A stretch of DNA of 62,075 bases from Promethearchaeota archaeon (GTDB lineage Archaea > Asgardarchaeota > Lokiarchaeia > Sigynarchaeales > SOKP01), in assembly GCA_013375495.1 (NCBI GenBank), contig JABXKC010000023.1, forward strand, positions 1 through 62,075, in the 5' to 3' direction. Position 1 is the first letter of the stretch. The number at the start of each line of letters is the position of its first letter. Below, piece by piece: positions 46,733 through 55,255 of this stretch. The translations under genes and the position numbers were made by a program. The notes beneath the pieces are model-generated. The model was given only the letters and a program-made list of their open reading frames with translations. It made no database searches and was not told where the DNA came from.

Positions 46733-48109
46733 TCAATTAACTATTCTATGGCCGCAATAGGGACATGATTGCTTATTCGTATCCTTATCTCTAATTTGAG
46801 TCCCACAACTTGGGCAATTTATAATGCTTGGTCTATCTTCATTGGTATTAGTCCTATTTTCTTTTCCTAAAGGATTCCAATATTGTGGTACGTCTACCTT
46901 TTTAAGTGTTTGTTCTTTAACGGTAGGCCTTTTTCCTTTTTCTAAAGTATTGTTCTTGGTAGTACCATTGGGTACAGAAACCTTTTGGTAAACCAGTTTA
47001 TCGCCTTCTTTTTTAATTGTATATGACTTACCAAAAAATCCTCCGATCCTGATTGTATTTGTTGTTTCTTTTTTCGTTTCCGTGGATGGAAAATCAACCG
47101 TTTGTTTAGTTTCAAATTCTTTGGGTTCATCATTCATTGGGTGTTCTACTAAATCCATTGTACCTTCTTCGTTCTCTAAGTATTCTTCCACTGATTCTGC
47201 TGAATCTTCATAAGGTGAGACAATTTCATCTTGATCAATTTTTAAGAGAATATCACACTTGGGACATCGAAAAATGTGAGGGATTCCAATATTATTTTGT
47301 ATCGTATAATTAGTCACACAGCAATAATGAAATGCAGATTTACAACTTTCACAAATCTGTAATGTGTCGTTTATATCAGCGCAACAAGGACAAATCTCTT
47401 CTTGACAAATATGACACTTCAGCCCCACATCATTTGGATTTGAAGGTATTAGATTTTTAGCTAAACGAGAATAAAAATCGTAGTCTTCCTTCTTAATTTT
47501 AATTCTATCTGATTGTTCTTCAAAGGTGCTTACTAATTTTTTGGATTTCATTAAATTTTTTATTATAGTAATAAAGTCCTTCTTTTCCGATAAATAAAAC
47601 ACTTCTCCCTTAGTATCGCGGGATAAGATATTTAATTTTACATCGTCTCTAAAGAACCTTTCTTCTTTTTCTGACACTCTTATGATATCTATGAAAGTTG
47701 GTATTACTTTGATTTTGGAAACTAAACCAAATAACGCTTCGGTATAGTCTCCAGATAGATCGCTAGGGGTATCGGTTATTATGATAATCCTATTATGCCT
47801 TGATTTTTTTCGTACAGTTTCAGCTATATACGAAAAGATGTAAAAAAGACCGTTTTCGAAGAAAGATTGCTTCTTAGGACGAGTTTTCCAGTTTTCTTCA
47901 ATAGCATTTTCTATAATATCAGAATCTTTCTTATCTGTTATAAAAATAGGATTCCCTGCGTCTTGAAAGATAAGTAAACCATAATGCCCTTTAATGTTAG
48001 TTTTATTTCTTTCAGAGATATAATACTTAAGGGCTTTACAAACTTCCTTTTTCTTCAAAATGTCTTTCGTTAAATCTAAGTAGAAAAAAACATCTTCATA
48101 GGGGCTCAT
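46733..48109 (-). CDS. VWA-like protein with RING/PHD-like zinc domain and zinc ribbon (copy B)
   Basis: A 458-residue tandem paralogue of copy A, same order: VWA-like domain (FYLDLTKDI; RIIIITDTPSDLSGDY), zinc cluster at about 228-285 (CHICQEEICPCC, CESCKSAFHYCC, CPKC), acidic and polar linker, a GGFFGKSYTIKKEG motif and a C-terminal ribbon (CPSCGTQI...CPYCGHRI). All zinc ligands are kept although the sequences have diverged widely, so both domains are under selection. It lies 150 bases upstream of copy A and divergent from the TrmB-like coiled-coil gene, 136 bases away, which suggests a shared control region and possibly a complex. Confidence 0.7.
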   Translation of the reverse strand: MSPYEDVFFYLDLTKDILKKKEVCKALKYYISERNKTNIKGHYGLLIFQDAGNPIFITDKKDSDIIENAIEENWKTRPKKQSFFENGLFYIFSYIAETVRKKSRHNRIIIITDTPSDLSGDYTEALFGLVSKIKVIPTFIDIIRVSEKEERFFRDDVKLNILSRDTKGEVFYLSEKKDFITIIKNLMKSKKLVSTFEEQSDRIKIKKEDYDFYSRLAKNLIPSNPNDVGLKCHICQEEICPCCADINDTLQICESCKSAFHYCCVTNYTIQNNIGIPHIFRCPKCDILLKIDQDEIVSPYEDSAESVEEYLENEEGTMDLVEHPMNDEPKEFETKQTVDFPSTETKKETTNTIRIGGFFGKSYTIKKEGDKLVYQKVSVPNGTTKNNTLEKGKRPTVKEQTLKKVDVPQYWNPLGKENRTNTNEDRPSIINCPSCGTQIRDKDTNKQSCPYCGHRIVN

Positions 48110-48245
48110 GATAATATATAAAACCTAACGTCTTTATAATTTAGTGTAGAGAGTTATTGTTTAAATATTTTTATTAATCTAAAAAACTTTAAAAAATAGA
48201 TATTGATATTACTTATTATTAAAATCAAAAAGGAATGAGACCAAT

Positions 48246-50216
48246 ATGGAAGAATTATTAAAAAATATCCAACTTTCAGATAAAGCAATCGAATTATACT
48301 TGCGATGTATTGGTCAAGCACCGTTATCTTCATTTGAATTATATTCTATTTTACCAAATATTTCTAAAGAAGATTTATCTAATACAATAAAAGAACTTGT
48401 TGAAGCGGGTTTATTCGTACCAATTAAACTTCAAAGCTCAAATTTACTTTTGCAATATTTGGCACTACCTCCAATTAATCCTATTTTAAATTACTATAGT
48501 AACATAAACACAAACCTAGATAGCATTAAAAATCAATTACATATACTTATTTCTAATTCCTTAAGCACTATCTTCAAAGAAAATAAGATAATTGAATTAG
48601 ATACTACGTTTGAAGCTACAAAAGCATTAAGGAAAGATATTGAGGAAGATGTAATAATTCAGAAGCAAGATATTGATGATATTGTACAAGGCATAGAAGT
48701 TTTAAAAGTTACAAAGAAGATATTAGACGAACTTCGACAATCAATAAAAAGCGTAACCCAAACTCAATTTTCGTATTTAATAAAATTGATCACTAATATA
48801 AAAAATGATATCAACAAGAAGGTCGAATCTTTAGAATTAAAAAAAACGGAAAAAGCTGTAAAAGACGCAGTAGAAGACGCATTTAAAGATAATTTTAATA
48901 AGTTTCTAGGAGATTTTACTGCTAACCTACATAAATTATTAGATAAAGAACTAGAAAACACAATCGAATCTCATAATAATATAATTGATTCAACATTCCA
49001 ATTTCGGAACGATTTCCAAATGGTTTTACTTAACATGTTGAACAGCTACGAGAAGAAGATTAATACTATCATTGAATTAATTAAAACTAAACGAAACAAT
49101 TTGGATGATGATCTTAAAGATTTCGAGAATTTGATTCTAGAAAATTTTGAAGAAATAGTCCATAACTCTGTTGATTCTGTCGCTGCTTTAAATAGCCCAA
49201 TTAATAAAGCATTGGGAAGTTACTTAAATTCACTTACAGACTCAGATAAGTTTGAACTGAATGATTTTTGGCACATAAGGAGTACTTCAAAAGTAAACGA
49301 AGAAATTATGCATAAAATCTCCTTATCTAAGCAAAAATTAACGATAATTGTTCCCAAGCTTGAAGAACACATTGCAATAGAAGATTTCAAGAACATTTCA
49401 AAAAGTCTGAGAATTGAAATTGCTTCTTCAGAGCCTCACACTAATAGTCAGGTTAAAAATGTAAAAGAAATTAAAAACCTCGAATATCGGACTCTTAAAA
49501 ACGATAACGTCATTATTTGTAAAAGCGACGATAACCACCTTCTTATTGGAGTAATCAAAGAACATTCGCAAAATTCCTTACAAGATTTTATAGGATTTGC
49601 AACAAATAATAAATCTCTAATTAAATTATTTCTTTTTGTTGTCAATGCCGTTTGGGATACAGCTAGCTCTAGTTTACATGAAACTCCAAGATCTCTCGGT
49701 ATTAGCACCGTAAAAGGAAGTAAAGTAGTAAAAACCACACACCCAATTACTTCAACTCATTTTAAAACATCCCAGAAAAAACCTACAGCCCCACCAACTG
49801 AAATACCTGCTAGTACAAAACCGATAATTTCAGACGAAGTTAAAACAAACGAAAAAATTTCAAGCAAAACGGAAAAACTTCAAAATACCATTGACAAATC
49901 TTCTAAAAAAGGTAATATCGCACCAACACCTGAAAAAACTAAAGAAACCATCAAAATTGACGAAGATGCAGCAATGCTTATCAAAACTGCATTCAAGGCT
50001 TTAATCCAAAAACTCCACAAACTTAGCGGAGAAGAATTCAGTAAAGAAATGGAAAGTGTCGCAGATTTAATCTTAGAGAAGAAAGGATTCAGCGTAACAC
50101 TACATAAGATAAGAAGTAAAATTAATCAATATAAAAATCATTTAGGTCATCTAAACGATGTGGATATAAGCCATATCATTGAGAGTATTGAAGAATGGGA
50201 GAAACATATATTGTAA
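48246..50216 (+). CDS. TrmB-like winged-helix protein with coiled coil and PLD-like domain
   Basis: A 656-residue protein. Residues 1-75 look like a TrmB winged helix (LSDKAIELYLRCI, then YLALPPINPILNYY). Residues about 90-350 are long coiled coils. Residues about 360-470 follow the TrmB C-terminal PLD-like ligand fold (KQKLTIIVPKLEEHI, NDNVIICKSDDNHLLIGVI). A polar Thr/Lys/Pro-rich linker (500-580) leads to a helical end domain. TrmB family proteins bind sugars and DNA; the 260-residue coiled-coil insertion is unusual and suggests a dimeric or filamentous scaffold. It is divergent from the VWA/zinc pair. Function unknown. Confidence 0.6.
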   Translation: MEELLKNIQLSDKAIELYLRCIGQAPLSSFELYSILPNISKEDLSNTIKELVEAGLFVPIKLQSSNLLLQYLALPPINPILNYYSNINTNLDSIKNQLHILISNSLSTIFKENKIIELDTTFEATKALRKDIEEDVIIQKQDIDDIVQGIEVLKVTKKILDELRQSIKSVTQTQFSYLIKLITNIKNDINKKVESLELKKTEKAVKDAVEDAFKDNFNKFLGDFTANLHKLLDKELENTIESHNNIIDSTFQFRNDFQMVLLNMLNSYEKKINTIIELIKTKRNNLDDDLKDFENLILENFEEIVHNSVDSVAALNSPINKALGSYLNSLTDSDKFELNDFWHIRSTSKVNEEIMHKISLSKQKLTIIVPKLEEHIAIEDFKNISKSLRIEIASSEPHTNSQVKNVKEIKNLEYRTLKNDNVIICKSDDNHLLIGVIKEHSQNSLQDFIGFATNNKSLIKLFLFVVNAVWDTASSSLHETPRSLGISTVKGSKVVKTTHPITSTHFKTSQKKPTAPPTEIPASTKPIISDEVKTNEKISSKTEKLQNTIDKSSKKGNIAPTPEKTKETIKIDEDAAMLIKTAFKALIQKLHKLSGEEFSKEMESVADLILEKKGFSVTLHKIRSKINQYKNHLGHLNDVDISHIIESIEEWEKHIL

Positions 50217-50273
50217 AACAAAAAATACATATTTTGTATTTAAGTTGATTATTAATATTTATCCCGAATTATT

Positions 50274-51047
50274 CTACTTTCTTCCTTTTTTTAGCAAATT
50301 GAGTAGAAACGAATGTATGAGTACCCATCCAAGTAAAAGAATAAATGCTATTAAAAAAATTATTGAAACTGTGATAGACACAACAAAAGTCGGATTTAAG
50401 ATTCCAATAAGACCGAATATGGGTGATAAAGGAGCTAATAGTATAAATATAATATAAACGCTTTTGCCTTTTTCACCAAATTTAATGTAAGTAGTTATAT
50501 TTAACCAACCGATAAATATTAAAAGAAAAGGCACAAAATAATAGGATATATCTAAGAATGGATAAGTTAAACCACCGTATGCAAACGCATGAAAGTAGTT
50601 AAAATAAAAGTAACCGATCATTAGTAAACAACTTACAGGTGTTGGTACGCCGGTATAACCAGGATATGCTAGAATATTAAACCGTGCTAATCTTAAAATT
50701 GCACCTAACGCGAAGCAGATACTTCCGATTACGAGAATAAAATCGAATACTGCCCCAGTTTTAAACGCCTGAAAAGTTAAAACAGCTGGTACTATTCCAA
50801 ATGTTAAAGAGTCGCTTAAAGAATCAAGTTCTTTGCCCATCTCGTTTATGGTTCCCGTTTTTCTCGCGATATATCCGTCAATTAAATCAGTCCCTAATGT
50901 AATTGAGATTAAAAAAAACCCTAAAGATACAGCATCCCGAGTTCCAAACGATCCACAAATCAACGCGATTATCCCGATTATTGTCCCTGTTAGTGTCACG
51001 TAGTCCTTTAATTTTAACAAACTTGGTATAGTTGTTTTTGTTGACAT
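50274..51047 (-). CDS. CDP-alcohol phosphatidyltransferase, archaetidylserine synthase-like
   Basis: A 257-residue membrane enzyme. The family motif D-x2-D-G-x2-A-R-x8-G-x3-D-x3-D is present at about residue 54 (DLIDGYIARK, then GKELDSLSD), with about seven helices. It transfers a polar head group such as serine or inositol phosphate to a CDP-activated lipid in the cytoplasmic membrane; the PssA-like layout and C-terminal helices favour serine. Archaea use it on archaeol backbones. It is convergent with the coiled-coil protein gene, 57 bases apart. Confidence 0.9.
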   Translation of the reverse strand: MSTKTTIPSLLKLKDYVTLTGTIIGIIALICGSFGTRDAVSLGFFLISITLGTDLIDGYIARKTGTINEMGKELDSLSDSLTFGIVPAVLTFQAFKTGAVFDFILVIGSICFALGAILRLARFNILAYPGYTGVPTPVSCLLMIGYFYFNYFHAFAYGGLTYPFLDISYYFVPFLLIFIGWLNITTYIKFGEKGKSVYIIFILLAPLSPIFGLIGILNPTFVVSITVSIIFLIAFILLLGWVLIHSFLLNLLKKGRK

Positions 51048-51211
51048 TTTTTTCCCACTTCTTTGATATACTATAATTAAAACCTTAGTCTAATTAAAAT
51101 ATTTCTTTACATTGCATGTAGAATATCACAGCTATCCTTACATTTATTAGACTAAATTGATTATTGATGATTAAAACATATTTAAATTGTAAAAATAATA
51201 AAGTTGATTTT

Positions 51212-51988
51212 ATGAATTGCCCAAATTGTGGGGATCCTGTTGATAATGAGTCCCAAAAATTTTGCGAAAAATGCGGTACAGATATACGATCGTTAAAAAA
51301 AACACCCAAAAAAGAAGAAAAAATTAGCTTAACCTCTTCCCCGAGTCAAACTCATCTGGAAAGTGCTAATTTGTTTGATTTAAACCGAAATTATTACGTA
51401 ATACACGAACGCATGTGGGATATGGGGTATGGCGATATCATGGATCAGGAAGGCAAACTTATTGGTCGTATGAATCGAATCATTTTTAGTATACGAAGGC
51501 GAGTTGAACTCCAAGAATTAGATGGAACTGTCGTTGCCACGATTCACAGTAAGATACTTTCTGCTCGAGGTGCTCAAGATATTAAAGATAAAAACGGGGA
51601 ACTTATAGCAAGAATTAAAAAGAAAATACTAACTTTCTTTAAATCCAAATTCTATTTAGAAGATCCTCTCGGTACACGTTGGTTTGAAGCCGACGGAGAC
51701 TTTTTTGGCTGGTCGTTTAAAATCTACGATTTGACTACAGGAAAATTAGTAGCAGAAATCGAAAAAGCTGATCGGTGGAGAGATGTCTTTTTAGGAGGTA
51801 TTTTTGACTTTGCGGATAGATACGCTCTAAGAATTTTGGATAACGAAACTGATAGAAGGATTTTATTAGGTTTTGTCTTATCTATTGACAATGTAATGCA
51901 CGATACTAGCGGGGGTGGGGGAATGATGGGGATTCCTTTTGGTCGTGGAAGACGCCCTGGTCCATTTGGAGGTCCACGTCGGAGGTAG
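51212..51988 (+). CDS. Zinc ribbon plus LURP-one-related protein
   Basis: About 258 residues from ATG 51212; upstream in-frame codons lack protein-like character. A zinc ribbon (CPNCGDPV...CEKCGTDI, residues 3-25) is followed by a linker, then a LURP-one/Tubby-like beta barrel from about 50: repeated strands of the form GDIMDQEGKLIGRM, LQELDGTVVATIHSKI, IKDKNGELIARIKKKI and FKIYDLTTGKLVAEIEK. The C-terminus is Gly/Arg-rich. Related folds in eukaryotes include phospholipid scramblases. Function in archaea is unknown; membrane-lipid binding is an inference. A shorter homologue lies at 52713-53252. Confidence 0.75.
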   Translation: MNCPNCGDPVDNESQKFCEKCGTDIRSLKKTPKKEEKISLTSSPSQTHLESANLFDLNRNYYVIHERMWDMGYGDIMDQEGKLIGRMNRIIFSIRRRVELQELDGTVVATIHSKILSARGAQDIKDKNGELIARIKKKILTFFKSKFYLEDPLGTRWFEADGDFFGWSFKIYDLTTGKLVAEIEKADRWRDVFLGGIFDFADRYALRILDNETDRRILLGFVLSIDNVMHDTSGGGGMMGIPFGRGRRPGPFGGPRRR

Positions 51989-52004
51989 TAATTCAGGAAG
52001 TTAC

Positions 52005-52032
52005 TCTGTAAAAAAAAATCCTATCTTTTTTT
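52005..52032. terminator. Bidirectional T-tract terminator
   Basis: An A-run followed by a T-run lies between the convergent ends of the LURP-one gene and the PH-like gene, so each strand meets an oligo-T stretch just after its stop codon. Confidence 0.55.
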
Positions 52033-52039
52033 TGAGTTT

Positions 52040-52531
52040 TTATAGTTCTTTTCCACAATTTTTGCAAAATTTCCAATTGTGAGAAATTTCTTCCCCACAA
52101 TTAATGCATCTATTAGTTAGTGGTTTTACCTCATAATTGCTAACGCTCTGTGAGTTAGGATCTGCTCTAATCGCAAGCAATATCGTAGAATTGATTAGTT
52201 CACTTAAATTGATGCTGTCTTGGCGTCCAATACTTCTTTCATTCGCCATAGTTATAGAAAACGAAAGACCATCCCTAGTCTCAATTATTACAGCATAAAT
52301 TTTTTGTATTTTAGTACTATACGCTTTATTAATTTGCGTTAATGGAATAACAAAAGCATCTTTATAATTGTCAACCGAGGAACCTATTTCAGTAAGGCTA
52401 ACATTTGATTTCCTTACAAGTGAAAGTTCCAATGCAGACAATATGATTTTTCCATATTCCATTTTGAACTGCCAGTCTTTTACTATTTCCCCCTCGCAAA
52501 AATAACCCTCATTACTATAAACTAATGTCAT
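52040..52531 (-). CDS. PH/GRAM-like protein with C-terminal zinc ribbon
   Basis: A 163-residue protein. Residues 1-125 have a beta-rich pattern ending with a helix (EGEIVKDWQFKMEYGKIILS, FVIPLTQINKAYS, YAVIIETRDGLSFSITM) like small PH or GRAM domains. The C-terminus is a zinc ribbon CINCGEEI...CKNCGKEL. It lies between the two LURP-one genes on the opposite strand. Fold assignment is by pattern only; function unknown. Confidence 0.6.
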   Translation of the reverse strand: MTLVYSNEGYFCEGEIVKDWQFKMEYGKIILSALELSLVRKSNVSLTEIGSSVDNYKDAFVIPLTQINKAYSTKIQKIYAVIIETRDGLSFSITMANERSIGRQDSINLSELINSTILLAIRADPNSQSVSNYEVKPLTNRCINCGEEISHNWKFCKNCGKEL

Positions 52532-52712
52532 TTGTTTAGTCTTTTTTCTTTTCTTAATAAAATAAAATTATTTCTTAGTTTCTTATTTTATATGTGTGCT
52601 ACCGTGTTAAAAAGTTCTAGTAGTCCGATTATTAAAAAGAGCAAAAATTTTTATAGATAAAATTTGATTATACCTTTAAAACCTTAATATAAAGAAAAAG
52701 AGAGAAAAAAAA

Positions 52713-53252
52713 ATGTCGCTTCAAAAAACACGTGAGTTCATGTTAAATGAAAAAATGATTTCTTTAACGGACAAGGGTGAGATCAGGAATTTAAACAACG
52801 AATTATTAGGGACTTTTAGAGGAAATTTAATTAAGATTGGTAATACCTATCGAATAAGAGATCTTGACGATGTTCCCATATTAACCGTTCAAGAAAAGAT
52901 AATTTCTCTTCGCTCAACCTATAAATTTTATAAGGGAGGGGAGAAAGAGGATGATAAGTTCATTGGAAAACTTAAACAAAAGATCGTAGCCTTTCCGGCT
53001 AAATATTGGTTTGAGGATCCTGATGAGAATAAAGTATTCACGATGAAAGGAAACGTCATGACGCTTAAATTCAGGATTTTTAAAGATGGCCAGGAAGTTG
53101 CCGAAATACGAAAAAAATTATGGAAAAGTCTTTTAAAGAATACATTTGGGGTCAAAATGTCTCCAGAAATTTCTGACGACTCAGCTATGCTCATTCTTGG
53201 CATTGTAATTATGTTACATCACGAGAAAGAGGAAAATAGGAAAAGAAGATAA
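52713..53252 (+). CDS. LURP-one-related protein
   Basis: A 179-residue beta-barrel protein without zinc ribbon. Strand repeats KMISLTDKGEIRNLNNELLG, IRDLDDVPILTVQEKI, FEDPDENKVFTMKGN and FRIFKDGQEVAEIRKK parallel those of the 51212-51988 protein, so they are diverged paralogues. Family members in plants act in defence and others are scramblases; here unknown. A T-rich terminator follows its stop. Confidence 0.75.
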   Translation: MSLQKTREFMLNEKMISLTDKGEIRNLNNELLGTFRGNLIKIGNTYRIRDLDDVPILTVQEKIISLRSTYKFYKGGEKEDDKFIGKLKQKIVAFPAKYWFEDPDENKVFTMKGNVMTLKFRIFKDGQEVAEIRKKLWKSLLKNTFGVKMSPEISDDSAMLILGIVIMLHHEKEENRKRR

Positions 53253-53463
53253 TAGAAAAAGAAGTTAAATTTAGTAAGTGTTTTTTTTTAATTTTATTTT
53301 TTACTATTTATTATTTTATAATTTTAAATGAAAGCAAGTGAGTTTTTAAATAGATTTTAATATCGGAAATTTTATATTTTGGTAGAAGACTATTTAGTTA
53401 AAATAGACCCTAGTTAAATAAAAAATCTAAATACAAAATTCAAACAGAAAAGTGAGTGGAAGA

Positions 53464-54369
53464 ATGACTGAAGTCTACGAAGAATTCATAGTATATAATC
53501 TTCAAAACACAGGAGAACGAACAAAGCTAAATATTAAACCCGAAGAACTTCAGAATCACTTAAATCCAGAACAGGTACTTATCATTATAAGAGAAGATCT
53601 CAGGAGAATATATATTTGGAAGGGTTCGAAATCTCCCGTAAGGAAGAGGTTTATTAGCTCGAGAGTAGCACAAGATTTACAACGAGACTTAGTTCAGGAC
53701 GCCCGGTATCACAGGTGTAAAATAATCTCCATTGATCAAGGAGACGAGCTACAAGAATTCCTAAACGCTTTTAGGTTGGAATCTATGGAAGTAACAGAAA
53801 GGCTTCCCGATATGCGATACATCAGAAATGTTGAACGAGACCGTGTTTTAGAACTGGAACGCCTTGCGAAGGAGAGAAAAGCAAGTGTAACTAAGGAGGA
53901 GGATTACTATTCTCCCGGTTTAGAAGACTCAACTGATGATGTAGTTATTTCTTCGTTTGCGATGAGTACTCCAATAGGAAAAAAAATCGAAAAAGCCAAA
54001 CTAGCCGATGAGCTATCAGAAAAGGATAAGGAAAAAATTAAAGAAAAAATATTAAAGATAAGCGTTCCCGAAAGCTTAGAGCGCCAAAATCTAATTCTTG
54101 GACATAAACTATATGGAGCAGTTTCAAAAGTAACAGATGTGTTTGGAAAGAACGTTGTAGATACAGTTTGGGAAGAAGTAAAAAAACTTCCTAAAGGGGT
54201 AATGGAGTTAGAAAATAATGTATTTAGAGTTTATTTTAACGACAAGAAAGGAATTGTTGAGGCCGTAGAAGTTCTAAAAAAGGGAGGAAAATCCCCCAAA
54301 AATGAAGTTAAGAAATCTAATTCTACAACTCGAAGAGAATTGCCAAAAGTTCCAAGTAATAATGATTAA
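53464..54369 (+). CDS. Gelsolin-like domain protein
   Basis: About 301 residues (ATG 53464; GTG at 53452 also in frame). Residues about 25-105 match the gelsolin repeat: an L-x-P-E-Q-V-L start, the core strand RRIYIWKGSKSPVRKRF corresponding to the IyvWiGk segment, a long helix, then CKIISIDQGDELQEFLNAF like the v.eG.E...F end. Gelsolin domains cap or sever actin in eukaryotes, and Asgard gelsolins act on actin. After a charged helix (ERDRVLELERLAKERK) a C-terminal helical domain is unrecognised. It is a single-domain variant, so severing is unlikely; regulation of an actin homologue is an inference. Confidence 0.72.
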   Translation: MTEVYEEFIVYNLQNTGERTKLNIKPEELQNHLNPEQVLIIIREDLRRIYIWKGSKSPVRKRFISSRVAQDLQRDLVQDARYHRCKIISIDQGDELQEFLNAFRLESMEVTERLPDMRYIRNVERDRVLELERLAKERKASVTKEEDYYSPGLEDSTDDVVISSFAMSTPIGKKIEKAKLADELSEKDKEKIKEKILKISVPESLERQNLILGHKLYGAVSKVTDVFGKNVVDTVWEEVKKLPKGVMELENNVFRVYFNDKKGIVEAVEVLKKGGKSPKNEVKKSNSTTRRELPKVPSNND

Positions 54370-54415
54370 AATATTTTAAAAAATGTATTTAGTAAAAAAT
54401 TAAGAGTCATTACTT

Positions 54416-55105
54416 TTAATATTGTTCCTGGTCGTCTTGCTCAATTTCTTCTAAGGGTAAATCCTCTTGTTCTTCTTCCTCTTCTTCTTCTACCTCAATC
54501 TCACTAAATTCAATCGTCTTAGGATCAATTTCTTCTAGGGGTTCTGATCGTTCTTCCACTTCATCTTTGTCTTCCTTTTCAATTTTTTCGGGTTTATTTT
54601 TCTTTTTAATTTTTTTTAAACCCTCTATCGCTTCTTTTCGTACCATTGGACTTTTGTCCTTCAAGGCTTTAGCTAAAACATCAAGCGAGTGTATGTGATG
54701 GGCGTCTCCGAGCTCATCTGCAGCCTCTTTTCGAACCGTTTCATCAGAATCGTTAAGTAAAATGTAAGAAAAAACTCCAAGAACTTCACTTTCTCCTAAA
54801 TCTCCTAAAGTATCAACTGCATCCTTCCTCACTCCAGGATCAGGATCAGTTAATGCTGTATTGGCCAATTCCTTTAACGTTCTATCGGAATATCCTAAAG
54901 GTTGTATGCCGCTTAAATCTACTCCACAGAATTTGCAAAAATTATGGCTAATTTTAATTACTTTACCACACGAAATGCATATTCGCTGAGTTTCAAAATC
55001 TATAGAGGATGTAACAAATTTAGCGGGAGTTGATTCTCTTACAGGCTCTCTACTTACCCTGTAAGGATTTTTCCCTCGATTTGGATTATATTTATCGTTT
55101 CCCAT
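54416..55105 (-). CDS. Zinc ribbon plus HEAT-repeat protein with acidic tail
   Basis: A 229-residue protein. Zinc ribbon CISCGKVI...CKFCGVDL at about residues 37-61, then three HEAT-type repeats (DPDPGVRKDAVDTLGDLG, NDSDETVRKEAADELGDA, DKSPMVRKEAIEGLKKI, about 87-170), then a Lys-rich and finally strongly acidic tail with runs of glutamate. HEAT repeats mediate protein binding; the tail resembles chaperone-like or nucleoprotein tails. Its ribbon is similar to those in the LURP-one and PH-like neighbours. It converges with the gelsolin-like gene, 46 bases apart. Confidence 0.8.
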   Translation of the reverse strand: MGNDKYNPNRGKNPYRVSREPVRESTPAKFVTSSIDFETQRICISCGKVIKISHNFCKFCGVDLSGIQPLGYSDRTLKELANTALTDPDPGVRKDAVDTLGDLGESEVLGVFSYILLNDSDETVRKEAADELGDAHHIHSLDVLAKALKDKSPMVRKEAIEGLKKIKKKNKPEKIEKEDKDEVEERSEPLEEIDPKTIEFSEIEVEEEEEEEQEDLPLEEIEQDDQEQY

Positions 55106-55255
55106 TTTATTTACTCTAATTTTTTAATTCTTTTGATGACTCCTTTTAACTTAAGAATAATATAGAATTGAGTTTTAATTAATTTTGTGTAGACCAATTT
55201 TTGAAATTCACTTCTTCTAATACTAAAAAAATACTTAAAAAAAATATGTAAAAAT

